Part shown: positions 9,322 through 17,664 of the stretch, piece after piece
Layout of the letters: each line of letters opens with the position of its first letter
How positions within the stretch are numbered: position 1 is the stretch's first letter
Assembly: GCA_965227455.1 (NCBI GenBank)
Contig: OZ245752.1
Location: 1,612,001 to 1,676,000, forward strand
From: JABDIP01 sp965227455
GTDB taxonomy: Bacteria; Pseudomonadota; Alphaproteobacteria; DSM-16000; Inquilinaceae
Length of the DNA stretch: 64,000 nt
Reading direction: 5' to 3'
The notes under the pieces: generated by a model
The model's database searches: none
Seen by the model: the letters and a program-made list of their open reading frames with translations, nothing else
Told to the model about the DNA's origin: nothing
Made by a program: the position numbers and the translations under genes

Positions 9322-10626
9322 CTACCCGAACATCGTGTTCGGCAGCAGCAGGGCGATGTCGGGGATCAGGATCAGGATCGCGATGGCGAGCAGCATGGCG
9401 AACCAGAACGGCCAGATGCCGCGGAAGATGGTGTTCATGGGCACATCCGGGGCGACGCCCTTGACCACGAAGACGTTGATCCCGACCGGCGGCGAGATCA
9501 GCCCCATCTCCAGCACGATCACCATCAGCACGCCGAACCAGACCATGTTGAAGCCGTAGGCCTCCATGATCGGCTGCACCAGCGGTAGGGCCAGCACCAG
9601 GATCGCGAAGCCTTCCAGGAAGGTCCCCAGCACGATGAACACGGCGAGGATGATGATCAGCACCGTGTAGCGGTCGGCGCCCAGCCCCTCGAGCATGTCT
9701 GTGAGGGCGAAGGGGATGCCGGACAGCGCCACGAAGGGGGTGAAGACGAAAGCCCCCATCAGGATGAAGAAGGTGGTGGCGGTGGAGCGCAGGGAATGGG
9801 CCAGCACCTCCCGGGCCGAGCTCCAAGTCAGACTGCGCCGGAGCAGCGCCACCAGGAAGGCGAGGAAGGCGCCGATGCCGGCCGCCTCGACGGCAGAGAA
9901 GACGCCGAGATAGATGCCGCCAATGGTGATCACGATGATGCCGATGATCCAGGATGCCTGCCCCAGGGCCCGCACCCTGTCGGCCATCGGCGACGGATCC
10001 GCCCCGGCCGGCGCCAGATGCGGCTTCCACACCGTCATCAGCCAGATCGCCAGGATGAACAGGCCGGACAGCAGGATGCCCGGCAGGACGCCGGCCATGA
10101 ACAGCCGGCCGATCGAGACCTCGGTCAAGATGGCGTAGACCACGAAGCCGGCGGAAGGCGGGATCAGGATGCCTAGCGTGCCGCCGGCGGCGATCGATCC
10201 GGTGGCCAACGCATTGTCGTAGCGGTAGCGCTGCATCTCGGGCAGCGCCACCCGCCCCATGGTGACGGCCGACGCGAGCGACGATCCCGACAAAGCGGAG
10301 AAGCCGGCGCAGCCGACGATGGTCGAGGAGGCCAGACCGCCGCGGAAATGGCCGAACCAGCCATGGGCCGCGTCGTACAGATCCCGGCTCATGCCCGAGA
10401 CCCCGGCCAAATTCCCCATCAGCACAAACAGCGGCAGGATGGTCAGGGAATAGACGGTGGAGATGCTGAACACCTCTCCCGCCAGCACCGGCAGGGCGCC
10501 GCGCGGGTTGATCGCCAGGATGCCGAAAAAGCCCACGGCCATCATCGCCGTGCCCACCGGCACCCGGATCGCCAGCAGAACGAACAGCGCCAGGAATCCG
10601 AGCAGTCCGATCTCGATTCCGGTCAT
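9322..10626 (-). CDS. TRAP transporter large permease (DctM family)
   Basis: Large membrane subunit of the second TRAP transporter, 434 aa, typical DctM length with about 12 membrane segments. Characteristic stretches are AAGGTLGILIPPSAGFV and SAVEAAGIGA. It is the last gene of a three-gene minus-strand set; the small permease lies upstream, separated by about 200 bases filled with a palindromic repeat, so this gene may be expressed less than the others. Its substrate is unknown; the closest catabolic genes are the mttB set. Confidence 0.92.
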   Translation of the reverse strand: MTGIEIGLLGFLALFVLLAIRVPVGTAMMAVGFFGILAINPRGALPVLAGEVFSISTVYSLTILPLFVLMGNLAGVSGMSRDLYDAAHGWFGHFRGGLASSTIVGCAGFSALSGSSLASAVTMGRVALPEMQRYRYDNALATGSIAAGGTLGILIPPSAGFVVYAILTEVSIGRLFMAGVLPGILLSGLFILAIWLMTVWKPHLAPAGADPSPMADRVRALGQASWIIGIIVITIGGIYLGVFSAVEAAGIGAFLAFLVALLRRSLTWSSAREVLAHSLRSTATTFFILMGAFVFTPFVALSGIPFALTDMLEGLGADRYTVLIIILAVFIVLGTFLEGFAILVLALPLVQPIMEAYGFNMVWFGVLMVIVLEMGLISPPVGINVFVVKGVAPDVPMNTIFRGIWPFWFAMLLAIAILILIPDIALLLPNTMFG

Positions 10627-10666
10627 GAGGAGCGCGGGTCGGCTGGAATGACCAACTGACGGCAGC

Positions 10667-10796
10667 GCGAGCCCTCACCCGGCTCGCTGCCGCTCGCCAC
10701 CCTCTCCCAGGGGGAGAGGGTCAGATCGGCCAGCACACAAAACCCTCTCCCCCTGGGAGAGGGTGGACTGCCGAAGGCAGGCCGGGTGAGGGCTCG
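10667..10796. repeat. Palindromic repeat, family A copy 2
   Basis: Outer arms CGAGCCCTCACCCGGC and the complementary GCCGGGTGAGGGCTCG end at about 10796. Two inner hairpins CCCTCTCCC...GGGAGAGGG lie near 10700-10720 and 10742-10764. Unusually it lies inside an operon, between dctQ and dctM of the second TRAP transporter. Confidence 0.8.
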
Positions 10797-10833
10797 AGCG
10801 CTGGACGCAGTCCGAGTGGCACCTCCCATGCCC

Positions 10834-11367
10834 CTACCCGCGATGCTCGTTCGGGTCGCGGTCGGCGCGGAGGTGGATCACCCCGATCACCAGTTCCAGC
10901 GCCAGCACCGCCGCATAGATCGCCATGGCGGCCGCCAGCACCATGTAGAACGGCAGATGCGGGATCACCAGGTTCGGCGTGAAGTGGCCGCAACGGGTGC
11001 CGCACAGCCCCTGCTTGACCAGGGCATAGGCGGTCAGGCCGACGATGAAAGCGCCGATGGCCCGGGCCAGGATGTCGGTGTAGCGGGTGACCTTGCGCCC
11101 ACCCACCATGTTCAGCACGTCGACATGCACATGGGCCCCGGCCCGGCCGCCATAGGCGATCGATCCGGCAACGGCCAGCGACAGCCCCATCTGCGACAGG
11201 TCGTCGATGCCGAAGATCGGGTCATCCAGCAGGTAGCGGAAGACGACCGCGACCACGGTCAGGACGACCAGCAGGACGATGGCAACAGCCCCCGTCACCG
11301 CCAGCACGGCGGAGATGCGGTCCAGCCAGCCGAGGCCGGCTTCGGCGGCGGATCGCTCCGACATCAT
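10834..11367 (-). CDS. TRAP transporter small permease (DctQ family)
   Basis: Small membrane subunit, 177 aa, four hydrophobic segments (near residues 17-40, 60-75, 95-115 and 138-160). The cytoplasmic loop contains HVHVDVLNMV, resembling the conserved region after the second helix in this family. It starts 18 bases after the stop of its binding protein and precedes dctM, with a palindromic repeat between. Confidence 0.87.
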   Translation of the reverse strand: MMSERSAAEAGLGWLDRISAVLAVTGAVAIVLLVVLTVVAVVFRYLLDDPIFGIDDLSQMGLSLAVAGSIAYGGRAGAHVHVDVLNMVGGRKVTRYTDILARAIGAFIVGLTAYALVKQGLCGTRCGHFTPNLVIPHLPFYMVLAAAMAIYAAVLALELVIGVIHLRADRDPNEHRG

Positions 11368-11385
11368 TGGCGGCGCGTCGGTCGG

Positions 11386-12399
11386 CTATTCCCCGTTCAT
11401 CGCCGCGATGACATCGGCACCGGTCAGCCCGTCGCGGATCTCCCGCGCCATGAACTCCTCCATGGCCGGCTGCATGGCCGCGTTGAAGCGGGCAATCTCC
11501 GCTTCGGACAGCTCGATCACCTCGACGCCGTTCTCCCGCGCGGTCTCGATCCCGCGGCCGGCCGCGGCGCGATAGACCCGGCCGCCGCTGCGGCTGAGCT
11601 CGATGCCGCTGGCGGCGTCGACCCAGGCCTTCTCCTGGTCGCTCAGGCCTTCCCAGACCTCTTTGTTCATCAGCAGGAAGAAGGCCGAACCCGAGCCCGG
11701 CAGGCCCAGGGTCACGTAGTTGGCCGGCTCCCACAGCTTGAACGAGCCGATGGCGCTGGGGTCGATGGCGATGGCGTCGATGGTGCCGTTGGCCAGGTTC
11801 TGGTTGATGACGCTGACCGGCTGGGAGACCGCGCTGGCGCCCAGCGCCTCGATGAACGGCACATCCTGGGCCGACGTCACCCGCACTTTCATGCCCTGCA
11901 GGTCTTCCAGGGTGCGCACCGGCGTGTCGCGGGTCAGCAGCACCGGCGGATCGTTGGCCCAGATCGCCAGCACCTTGGCGTCGTATTCCTGCTCTACCAG
12001 CTCTATGGCGTTCCACAGCTTTTCGGTGCCGTCCTCGGCATCGGTGGAGACGTTGGGCACCGTGACCACATTGGTGACCGGGAACAGCTGGGCGGTGTAG
12101 CCCGGCAGGCCGAAGGCGATGTCGGCGATGCCGTCCAACAGGATCGAGTACTGCTTCGGCGGCGCGGAATTCAGCGCCCCGCCGGCGAATTGCTGCACCG
12201 TCAGCTCGCCGCCGCTGACCTCCGCCAGCTTCTCCGCAAACGGCGTGAACACCGCCCGGTTCATCGGATGCCGCGGGCCCATGAAGTAGGACAGCGTCAG
12301 CTCCTCGGCCACGGCCGCGCCAGCGATCGAGGCGGCCATGCCGGCCACTAGCGCACCGGCGAGTCTCCGGTGCCAGGTCTTGGCGATCATACGGGTCAT
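11386..12399 (-). CDS. TRAP transporter substrate-binding protein (DctP family)
   Basis: Periplasmic binding protein, 337 aa. The ATG at 12399 is preceded by GGGAGGC, which decides it over an in-frame start 18 codons upstream. A basic N-terminus (MTRMIAKTWHRR) leads into a hydrophobic signal core and Ala-rich cleavage near residue 30 (AAVAEEL). The rest is the DctP fold, with the VRTLEDLQGMKVRV-type segment usual around the ligand-binding Arg. It heads the second TRAP operon. Confidence 0.9.
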   Translation of the reverse strand: MTRMIAKTWHRRLAGALVAGMAASIAGAAVAEELTLSYFMGPRHPMNRAVFTPFAEKLAEVSGGELTVQQFAGGALNSAPPKQYSILLDGIADIAFGLPGYTAQLFPVTNVVTVPNVSTDAEDGTEKLWNAIELVEQEYDAKVLAIWANDPPVLLTRDTPVRTLEDLQGMKVRVTSAQDVPFIEALGASAVSQPVSVINQNLANGTIDAIAIDPSAIGSFKLWEPANYVTLGLPGSGSAFFLLMNKEVWEGLSDQEKAWVDAASGIELSRSGGRVYRAAAGRGIETARENGVEVIELSEAEIARFNAAMQPAMEEFMAREIRDGLTGADVIAAMNGE

Positions 12400-12750
12400 G
12401 CGTGCCTCCCCAGAATGCGTCGTTGCGGGCGCCCTGCGCGATGGCAGGGACACGTCCCGATTGTCTTACGAGGATGTCTTGGGAGGTATATTCCACCGGC
12501 CGGCAGAGATACGCAACGGACAGTGACTGTTTGTAGGACAAACAAATTTTCCGGCCGGCCGGAACACCGGATTTCGGCGTCCCGGCCGGACCGAATGGAA
12601 ATGCAATCGCTATTGCCGGTGGTCGTCGTCGCCGGGCTGGGTCATCTCGGTGATCGGATCGTCGCCTTCGTAGTGGTCCAGTTCGATGACATTGCGGTCC
12701 GGGTGTTCATCGATTTCCTGGTGGAGCGCTTCGGCGCCTGACAGGAAACC
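12400..12750. other. Intergenic region with a short acidic open frame
   Basis: Holds the promoter side of the second TRAP operon (12400-12560, with TTGTCTTACGAGG and GACTGTTTGTAGGACAAAC-like AT-richer tracts near 12460-12545). On the minus strand a frame without ATG runs from just after the esterase stop to a TAG at 12610, encoding about 40 residues of very acidic, His-rich sequence (EGDDPITEMTQPGDDDHRQ at its end). It could be read from a CTG or be a remnant. No function is assignable. Confidence 0.3.
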
Positions 12751-13593
12751 CTAGCCGCGCGCCTCCATCAGGATCCGCGCCGCATGGGGCGCCATGCCCC
12801 GGTCGCTATGGCCGATATGGGGCACCTCGCGGGAGGTCCAGGCGCAATCGAGCCTGCGCTCCGCGGCCAGGTTCGCGGCGGCGTCGATGAAGTGGCGGCC
12901 GCGCGCCAGGCGATGCGGGCCCTGGGCCATCGCCTCCGGCGTCTTGCGCAGATCGGGCGAGTCCGGGTCGTTGTCGGACTGGCCCAGCAAGATCGTCATC
13001 TCCGTCGCGAAACCCGCCCGTAGGGTCTCGTCCTCCACCTCCACGCCGCCCAGCCCGTAGGGATAGGCCAGCGACCGGTCCGGCAGGGTGTACCAGCCGG
13101 CATTGGCGGCCACCGCGCGATCGACTCTGGGCGCGCCGGTCAGGGTCACGAAGCGATGTACGAACTGCGCGCCGGCGGAATGCCCGTACAGGCTGAAGGT
13201 CGCGGCATCGCTGCCCAGCACCGGCGCGGCGGCGTCGAAGACCTGTTCGACCACCGCGAAGCTGGATCCCTCGCGCGGCAGGGCGGTGCCGTCGTCCGCG
13301 AACAGATTGCCGAGATTGTACCGCCGGCTCTTCGGCCAATCGGTCTTGCTGAATTCGGGGACCAGCAGGCAGAAGCCGGAGCGCTCGGCAAGACCGACCC
13401 AGGAATCCATGTAGTCCGCCGCGATCCGGGTCACGCCATGCATTACCATGATCACCGGCCGGCCCGCAGCGCCGATGCCCGGCCGATAGGCATGGATCGG
13501 CAGCGCCTTGCCGGCATGGGCTCCATCCAGTGCCAGCCGCAGGAGGAACCCCTGCCCATAGGCCGTTTCCTTGACGATCTCGATTGCCGACAC
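12751..13593 (-). CDS. Alpha/beta-hydrolase-fold esterase
   Basis: Serine hydrolase, 280 aa. The oxyanion-side motif VMVMHGVTR lies near residue 50, the nucleophile elbow is GHSAG with Ser139, and a probable catalytic His sits in HIGHSDRGMAPHA near the C-terminus. The shape resembles PHB-depolymerase or dienelactone-hydrolase relatives; no signal peptide is seen, so it should be cytoplasmic. It stands alone on the minus strand behind an AT-rich palindromic promoter region. Natural substrate unknown. Confidence 0.8.
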   Translation of the reverse strand: MSAIEIVKETAYGQGFLLRLALDGAHAGKALPIHAYRPGIGAAGRPVIMVMHGVTRIAADYMDSWVGLAERSGFCLLVPEFSKTDWPKSRRYNLGNLFADDGTALPREGSSFAVVEQVFDAAAPVLGSDAATFSLYGHSAGAQFVHRFVTLTGAPRVDRAVAANAGWYTLPDRSLAYPYGLGGVEVEDETLRAGFATEMTILLGQSDNDPDSPDLRKTPEAMAQGPHRLARGRHFIDAAANLAAERRLDCAWTSREVPHIGHSDRGMAPHAARILMEARG

Positions 13594-13740
13594 CGCGTTG
13601 ATCCGTTGGTTGCCCTGGAGCGCCCCGACTGAATGCCGGGCAACGCATGCGACGGTGGATCAACCCATGATGCGGTTCAAGCGAATAGCCACAGAAAACC
13701 TGCCTGAACATTCTTTATTTTCTACATTAATAATACATCT

Positions 13741-13758
13741 CAATATATTGATATCAAT
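13741..13758. promoter_or_regulatory. Overlapping AT-rich palindromes upstream of the esterase gene
   Basis: CAATATATTG (13741-13750) and ATTGATATCAAT (13747-13758) are both perfect palindromes that overlap by four bases. They sit in an unusually AT-rich stretch (13700-13770) of a GC-rich genome, about 150 bases upstream of the esterase ATG. This is a likely promoter/operator region; the regulator is not known. Confidence 0.45.
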
Positions 13759-13761
13759 CAA

Positions 13762-15000
13762 TTATCGTCTCTCAAATTGCCTGCGCTGGAGAAACGAACG
13801 TACCGCCTCGTCCTCGGAGAGGCCGATGGCGCGGTCATAGGCGTCCGCGGCCTCCGACGATCTCCGCAGCCGCGTCAGCAAATCGGCCCGGACCGCCCAA
13901 TAGGGCTGGTGGGAGCGGACCACGGCCGGATCGATGGCGTCCAGCGCGGCCAGGCCGGCCACGGCACCCCGATCCTCCGCCAAGGCCGCGGCCCGGCCGA
14001 TCAGGGCCCCGACCGCGGGTGCGATGTCGGCCAGCGTTTCGTACAGCAGCACGATGGAGTCCCAGTTGCGCCGGCCGGTGGTCATGCGCATGGCATGGGC
14101 GGATTGGATCGCCGCCTCGATCTGATAGCAGCCGGCCCGGCCCATGGCGGCGGTCGCCGTCAGCAGCCGCTCGGCCTCATCGATCATCGGGCGCGACCAC
14201 AGCCCAACATCCTGGTCGGACAGCGGCACATAGGACCCGTCACCGCCGCGCCTGGCCGGCCGCCGGGCCTCGCAATAGAGCATCAGCGCCAGCAGCCCCT
14301 TTGCTTCCGGCTCGTCGGGCATGCGCTCTGCCAGCAGGCGGGCCAGCCAGATCGCCTCCTCGGCCAGCCCCCGGCGCCTGGGGTCGGCGCCGTCGACATC
14401 CTCCCAGCCGGTGCCATAGGCGGCATAGATCGCCGACAGCACGGCCTCCAGCCGCTCCGGCAGATCCGCCGGTTCGGGCACGGCGAAGGCGATACCGGCG
14501 TCGCGGATCCGCGCCTTGGCCCGCACCAGCCGCTGCCCCATGGCCGCCGGCGACACCAGGAAGGCCGACGCGATCCGCGCCGCATCCAGGCCCAGCACCG
14601 TCTGCAGCATCAAGGCGGTGCGAGCGCCGGCATCGATCGCCGGATGGCCGCAGATGAACAGCAGCTTCAGGCGCTCATCGGGGAAGTCCGCGTGTTCGGC
14701 ACCGGCCTGCGACGCCTCCTCGGCCGCCAGCCGCAGCGCGTCGGCGGCCCGGTCGCGGACGCCCAGATGCCGGGCTTCGTCCCGCAGGCGGTTGCGGGCG
14801 GCGGTCAGCAGCCAGGCTTCCGGCCGGTCGGGCACGCCGGCCCTGGGCCAGCTCTCCAGCGCCGCCCGGAAGGCTTCGCCCAGGGCATCCTCGGCCGCGA
14901 CCACGTCGCGGGTGCGGGCGGCGAGATAGGCGATGAGCCGTCCATAGGAATTGCGCGCCGCCTCCGCCGCCGCCCGGTCTGCTGCGCCCGCGGCCGTCAC
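13762..15000 (-). CDS. ECF42-type RNA polymerase sigma factor with C-terminal extension
   Basis: Sigma-70 family factor of 412 aa, twice the length of an ordinary ECF sigma. Region 2 is near residues 15-85 (DALGEAFRAALESWPRAGVPD, AWLLTAARNRLRDEARH) and region 4 near 110-165 (TALMLQTVLGLDAARIASAFLVS). The remaining 240 residues are a helical TPR-like extension with LPERLEAVLSAIYAAYGTGWE. This is the ECF42 architecture, which is almost always adjacent to a DGPF/YCII protein, as here (33 bases apart). No anti-sigma gene is present, in line with the group. Confidence 0.88.
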   Translation of the reverse strand: MTAAGAADRAAAEAARNSYGRLIAYLAARTRDVVAAEDALGEAFRAALESWPRAGVPDRPEAWLLTAARNRLRDEARHLGVRDRAADALRLAAEEASQAGAEHADFPDERLKLLFICGHPAIDAGARTALMLQTVLGLDAARIASAFLVSPAAMGQRLVRAKARIRDAGIAFAVPEPADLPERLEAVLSAIYAAYGTGWEDVDGADPRRRGLAEEAIWLARLLAERMPDEPEAKGLLALMLYCEARRPARRGGDGSYVPLSDQDVGLWSRPMIDEAERLLTATAAMGRAGCYQIEAAIQSAHAMRMTTGRRNWDSIVLLYETLADIAPAVGALIGRAAALAEDRGAVAGLAALDAIDPAVVRSHQPYWAVRADLLTRLRRSSEAADAYDRAIGLSEDEAVRSFLQRRQFERR

Positions 15001-15033
15001 CTCATGCTCCGGCCGGTCCGGGCACCGACGCCC

Positions 15034-15387
15034 CTATTCCATCTTGTGGATCGGACGCAGCTCGACCGCGCCATAGGCAGCGGCCGGGCAGCGCGAGGCC
15101 CAGTCCAGGGCGGTATCGAGATCGGGCACGTCGAAGATCATGTAGCCGCCCAGCTGCTCCTTGGAATCCGCGTAAGGCCCGTCCTGGACCTGCCGGCTGC
15201 CGTCGCGCAAGCGCAGGGTGGTACCGGCATGGCCCGGCTTCAGCGAGCCGCCGCCGGTGATCACCTTGGCCTCCAGCAGGGCGTTGTGATAGGCGGCCCA
15301 GGCGCCCCAATACTCGCCCTGCTTCTCGGGGTCGGTGCGCGCGTTGAACGCATCCTCGGTCTCGTAGATCAGCATCGCATAGGACAT
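15034..15387 (-). CDS. YCII/DGPF-domain protein, ECF42 partner
   Basis: Small ferredoxin-like-fold protein, 117 aa, with the family motif around VQDGPYADSKEQLGGY (residues about 66-81), the DGPF signature. Such proteins are encoded next to ECF42 sigma factors and are thought to be targets or sensors in the same circuit; a biochemical role is not established. It is the first gene of a two-gene unit with the sigma factor. Confidence 0.85.
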   Translation of the reverse strand: MSYAMLIYETEDAFNARTDPEKQGEYWGAWAAYHNALLEAKVITGGGSLKPGHAGTTLRLRDGSRQVQDGPYADSKEQLGGYMIFDVPDLDTALDWASRCPAAAYGAVELRPIHKME

Positions 15388-15549
15388 GGCCGGCTCCTCC
15401 CGGTTGGATCACAGCACGAAACCGCTCCGTGCTCACCCCCATGACGGCGGACCCTGCGCGATTTCGACATCGCGCCGACGATAACCGCCTTTTCATCCAA
15501 TGCTGCCATACCGGGCCCGGTGCCAATCGAAACCATCGGGGCTGGTGGG

Positions 15550-16752
15550 ATGCGACGTCTGTCCGGCGAGACCAACGACTTTCTCAAGATCGTGCTGCCG
15601 GCCTGCCGGTCCGGCGACCTGCAGGCGGTGACCGAGTTCCTGAATGACCCGCGCGAATTCGTCCGTTGGACCGGCCCGCACGGCCGCACGATGATCTGGG
15701 AAGCGGCGCGCAGCGGACGAACGGAAGTCGTGAAGCTGCTGGCAGAGAAGCACGACGCCGATTGCCACGCGCTTGGCTGCTATTTCCGCGAGACCCGCAT
15801 GGAGGTATCGCCCTGGCTGGTGGCGACCCTGCGCGGGCACGAGGAGACGGCCGATTATCTGGACTCCCGCGGCGCCGGCTGCGACCTGCTGTCGGCCTGC
15901 TATCTGGGCGACCGCAAGCGCGTCGACGCGCTGCTGGCCGACGATCCGGAGGCCGCGAACCGGGCGGTGAGCCGCGAGCATCCCTGGAACCCGTACCAGG
16001 CCTGGCCGCTGCAATACGCCATCGCCGGCAAGCAGCCGGACATGGTGCGGCGCCTTCTCGATGCCGGCGCCGATGCCGCGGTCGACCCCCGCATCCTGTT
16101 CGACGCCGTGGCCACAGAGCAGCCGGCGCTGGCCGACATGCTGCTGTCGGCGGGGGGCGATCCGGTGGCGTCGGGCCATCGCGACTGGATCGAGGACCCG
16201 ACCTTGCGCTCCCTGGCCCTGGCCCGCGGCCTCCGGCTGGCGGACACCGACTTCCCGCCGGAGGATTGGCCGGAGCTGGTCGACGCCTGTCGCGGCAACC
16301 ACAATGCCCCGGACGATCCGGACCGGGTGCGGCCGCTGCTGGAGCGCGGCGACGATGTCGCCACCCGCGACTACAAGGGCAAGACCGCCCTGCACCGCGC
16401 GGCGCAAGCCGGCTTCGTCGCCATCTCCGAGCTGCTGATGGCCCATGGGGCGGAGCTCGATGCCCGCGACGCCGCCGGCGAGACGCCGCTGTTCGATGCC
16501 GCCTTCCATGGCCGGATCGCGGTGCTGACGCTGCTGGCCACCGCCGGCGCCGAGCTGGAGGCGCGCAACCAGCGCGGCGAGACGCCGCTGTTCGCCGCCG
16601 TGCGCGCTGCGAAACCGGAGGCGGTGACGGCGCTGATGGATCTGGGCGCCGTCACGGACGCGCAGAACGACAAAGGCAAGACGCCGGCGGAAATCGCGGC
16701 CAATTCCCGCAAGAAGGGCATCGAGGCGGTCCGGCCGCTGCTGGCGGCCTAG
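15550..16752 (+). CDS. Ankyrin-repeat protein
   Basis: Protein of about 400 aa built of ankyrin repeats. Clear units are GKTALHRAAQAGFVAISELL, GETPLFDAAFHGRIAVLTLL and GETPLFAAVRAAKPEAVTAL in the C-terminal third, with degenerate units in the first two thirds. No signal peptide or catalytic domain is visible, so a protein-protein interaction role is likely. The start is uncertain: ATG 15550 is used, but an in-frame GTG at 15520 adds ten residues. It ends just before a palindromic repeat. Confidence 0.85.
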   Translation: MRRLSGETNDFLKIVLPACRSGDLQAVTEFLNDPREFVRWTGPHGRTMIWEAARSGRTEVVKLLAEKHDADCHALGCYFRETRMEVSPWLVATLRGHEETADYLDSRGAGCDLLSACYLGDRKRVDALLADDPEAANRAVSREHPWNPYQAWPLQYAIAGKQPDMVRRLLDAGADAAVDPRILFDAVATEQPALADMLLSAGGDPVASGHRDWIEDPTLRSLALARGLRLADTDFPPEDWPELVDACRGNHNAPDDPDRVRPLLERGDDVATRDYKGKTALHRAAQAGFVAISELLMAHGAELDARDAAGETPLFDAAFHGRIAVLTLLATAGAELEARNQRGETPLFAAVRAAKPEAVTALMDLGAVTDAQNDKGKTPAEIAANSRKKGIEAVRPLLAA

Positions 16753-16761
16753 GCCGGTTCC

Positions 16762-16848
16762 GCCCTCACCCGGCCTGCCTGCAGCAGTCCACCCTCTCCC
16801 AGAGGGAGAGGGTTTCAGCGGTAGCCGAGATTTCCCTCTCCCTCTGGG
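16762..16848. repeat. Palindromic repeat, family A copy 3, left part (split by the mobile element)
   Basis: GCCCTCACCCGGCCTGCCTG followed by a CCCTCTCCC-AGA-GGGAGAGGG hairpin and the start of a second hairpin that stops at CCCTCTGGG. The missing half is found 3.07 kb downstream at 19915, so the mobile element inserted into the second inner hairpin. Confidence 0.8.
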
Positions 16849-16853
16849 GGGGC

Positions 16854-16874
16854 TTATATACTTGACTGAACAGA
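16854..16874 (+). repeat. Left terminal inverted repeat of the mobile element
   Basis: 21 bases identical to the complement of 19879-19899. It contains an inward TTGACT that could serve as a -35 element, and a TTG at 16862 that opens a 69-codon frame. Confidence 0.85.
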
Positions 16875-17071
16875 ACGCAAAACCATCTAAGGATGGACAG
16901 GCCGGCGCAGAGATCGAAGTTACCCCTGAGATGATCGAGGCGGGGGTTGCCGAGCTTGTGCAATTCGAGCCAGATTGGACGAACAAGGAAGACGCCGTAA
17001 GGTCCATTTATCTCGTTATGGCGCTTGCCTCGCATCGAGTCGGTGGATCAGATCCTGCGCTTTCTCGTTGA
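16862..17071 (+). CDS. Small hypothetical protein starting inside the left terminal repeat
   Basis: 69 aa. A recognisable core EVTPEMIEAGVAELVQFEP resembles a small hypothetical protein family I have seen in alphaproteobacterial mobile elements and prophages; I cannot assign a function. The only long start is the TTG at 16862, inside the terminal repeat, without a Shine-Dalgarno; an in-frame ATG at 16931 would leave 46 residues. The last 55 bases overlap the end of the convergent gene, so the C-terminal residues may be altered by a past rearrangement. Confidence 0.45.
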   Translation: MTEQNAKPSKDGQAGAEIEVTPEMIEAGVAELVQFEPDWTNKEDAVRSIYLVMALASHRVGGSDPALSR

Positions 17072-17513
17072 GCCGACGCAGTTTTTCAGCCTGAGCTTTG
17101 ATTTCTGTTGGTTCGTGTTTCACAGCCTTTGGCAAGATTCTCTGATCGGTTTCCTTCATGTAGTGCAGAAAGACGTCTGTCTTCCGTCCACCTTTGGGGT
17201 ATTGCCAGGAACCATGGGCTAGTTGGTTTCGGAAGTCTGACAGGCTACGCACGCCTTTGGCGATGGAGTGCGTCATCTGTGTCTCAGTGGGATCGCTGAT
17301 CCATTGTTTTGTGAGGGTTCCGAGCACCGCCGCTAACGTCCGTGCTCCCATTCCCACGGTGAGCGTTCGTCCCTGTTTGTTGTCAATCCCAAGCGCCCGC
17401 CAGATAATCTCCTGCATCTGGTATTCCAATTGTGCCCAGCGGAAAATGACCTCACCAATTGGCGTGTAGTATTTTGCGGATAAGCGCAGCGCGTTGTCGT
17501 ATTCTCGGATCAT
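17016..17513 (-). CDS. HEPN-like hypothetical protein (RNxxxH motif)
   Basis: 165 aa from the ATG at 17513 (an upstream ATG at 17591 would add 26 poorly structured residues). Largely helical; WAQLEYQMQEIIWRALGI near residues 28-45 and DFRNQLAHGSW near 93-103. R95-N96-x3-H100 matches the RX4-6H motif of HEPN-fold RNases and toxins. No antitoxin is obvious, though the divergent small gene at 17512 is immediately adjacent. The function is inferred from a motif only; many proteins with this motif are annotated as hypothetical. Confidence 0.65.
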   Translation of the reverse strand: MIREYDNALRLSAKYYTPIGEVIFRWAQLEYQMQEIIWRALGIDNKQGRTLTVGMGARTLAAVLGTLTKQWISDPTETQMTHSIAKGVRSLSDFRNQLAHGSWQYPKGGRKTDVFLHYMKETDQRILPKAVKHEPTEIKAQAEKLRRLNEKAQDLIHRLDARQAP

Positions 17514-17664
17514 GAAAAAGCCAGACTCCGTTGACCGGAAGTTTGAGGCGACTGTCAGGCGGATGCTTGAGACACCGCCAAAGCCGCACAAACCAAAATC
17601 ATCGACTGAGAAGAAGCGCAGCCAAACCCAAAAAGACAGCCATCGTCAAGTTCTGGAAAAATGA
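17512..17664 (+). CDS. Small basic protein, coupled to the downstream membrane-protein gene
   Basis: 50 aa: FEATVRRMLETPPKPHKPK in the first half, then a Lys/Ser/Gln-rich tail. The pattern RMLxTPPKPHKP recurs in small mobile-element proteins of unknown role. Its stop overlaps the next start as ATGA (17661-17664), which supports translation. Its ATG shares the palindrome CATG (17511-17514) with the start of the divergent HEPN-like gene, so each gene's leader would lie in the other's coding sequence. Confidence 0.55.
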   Translation: MKKPDSVDRKFEATVRRMLETPPKPHKPKSSTEKKRSQTQKDSHRQVLEK

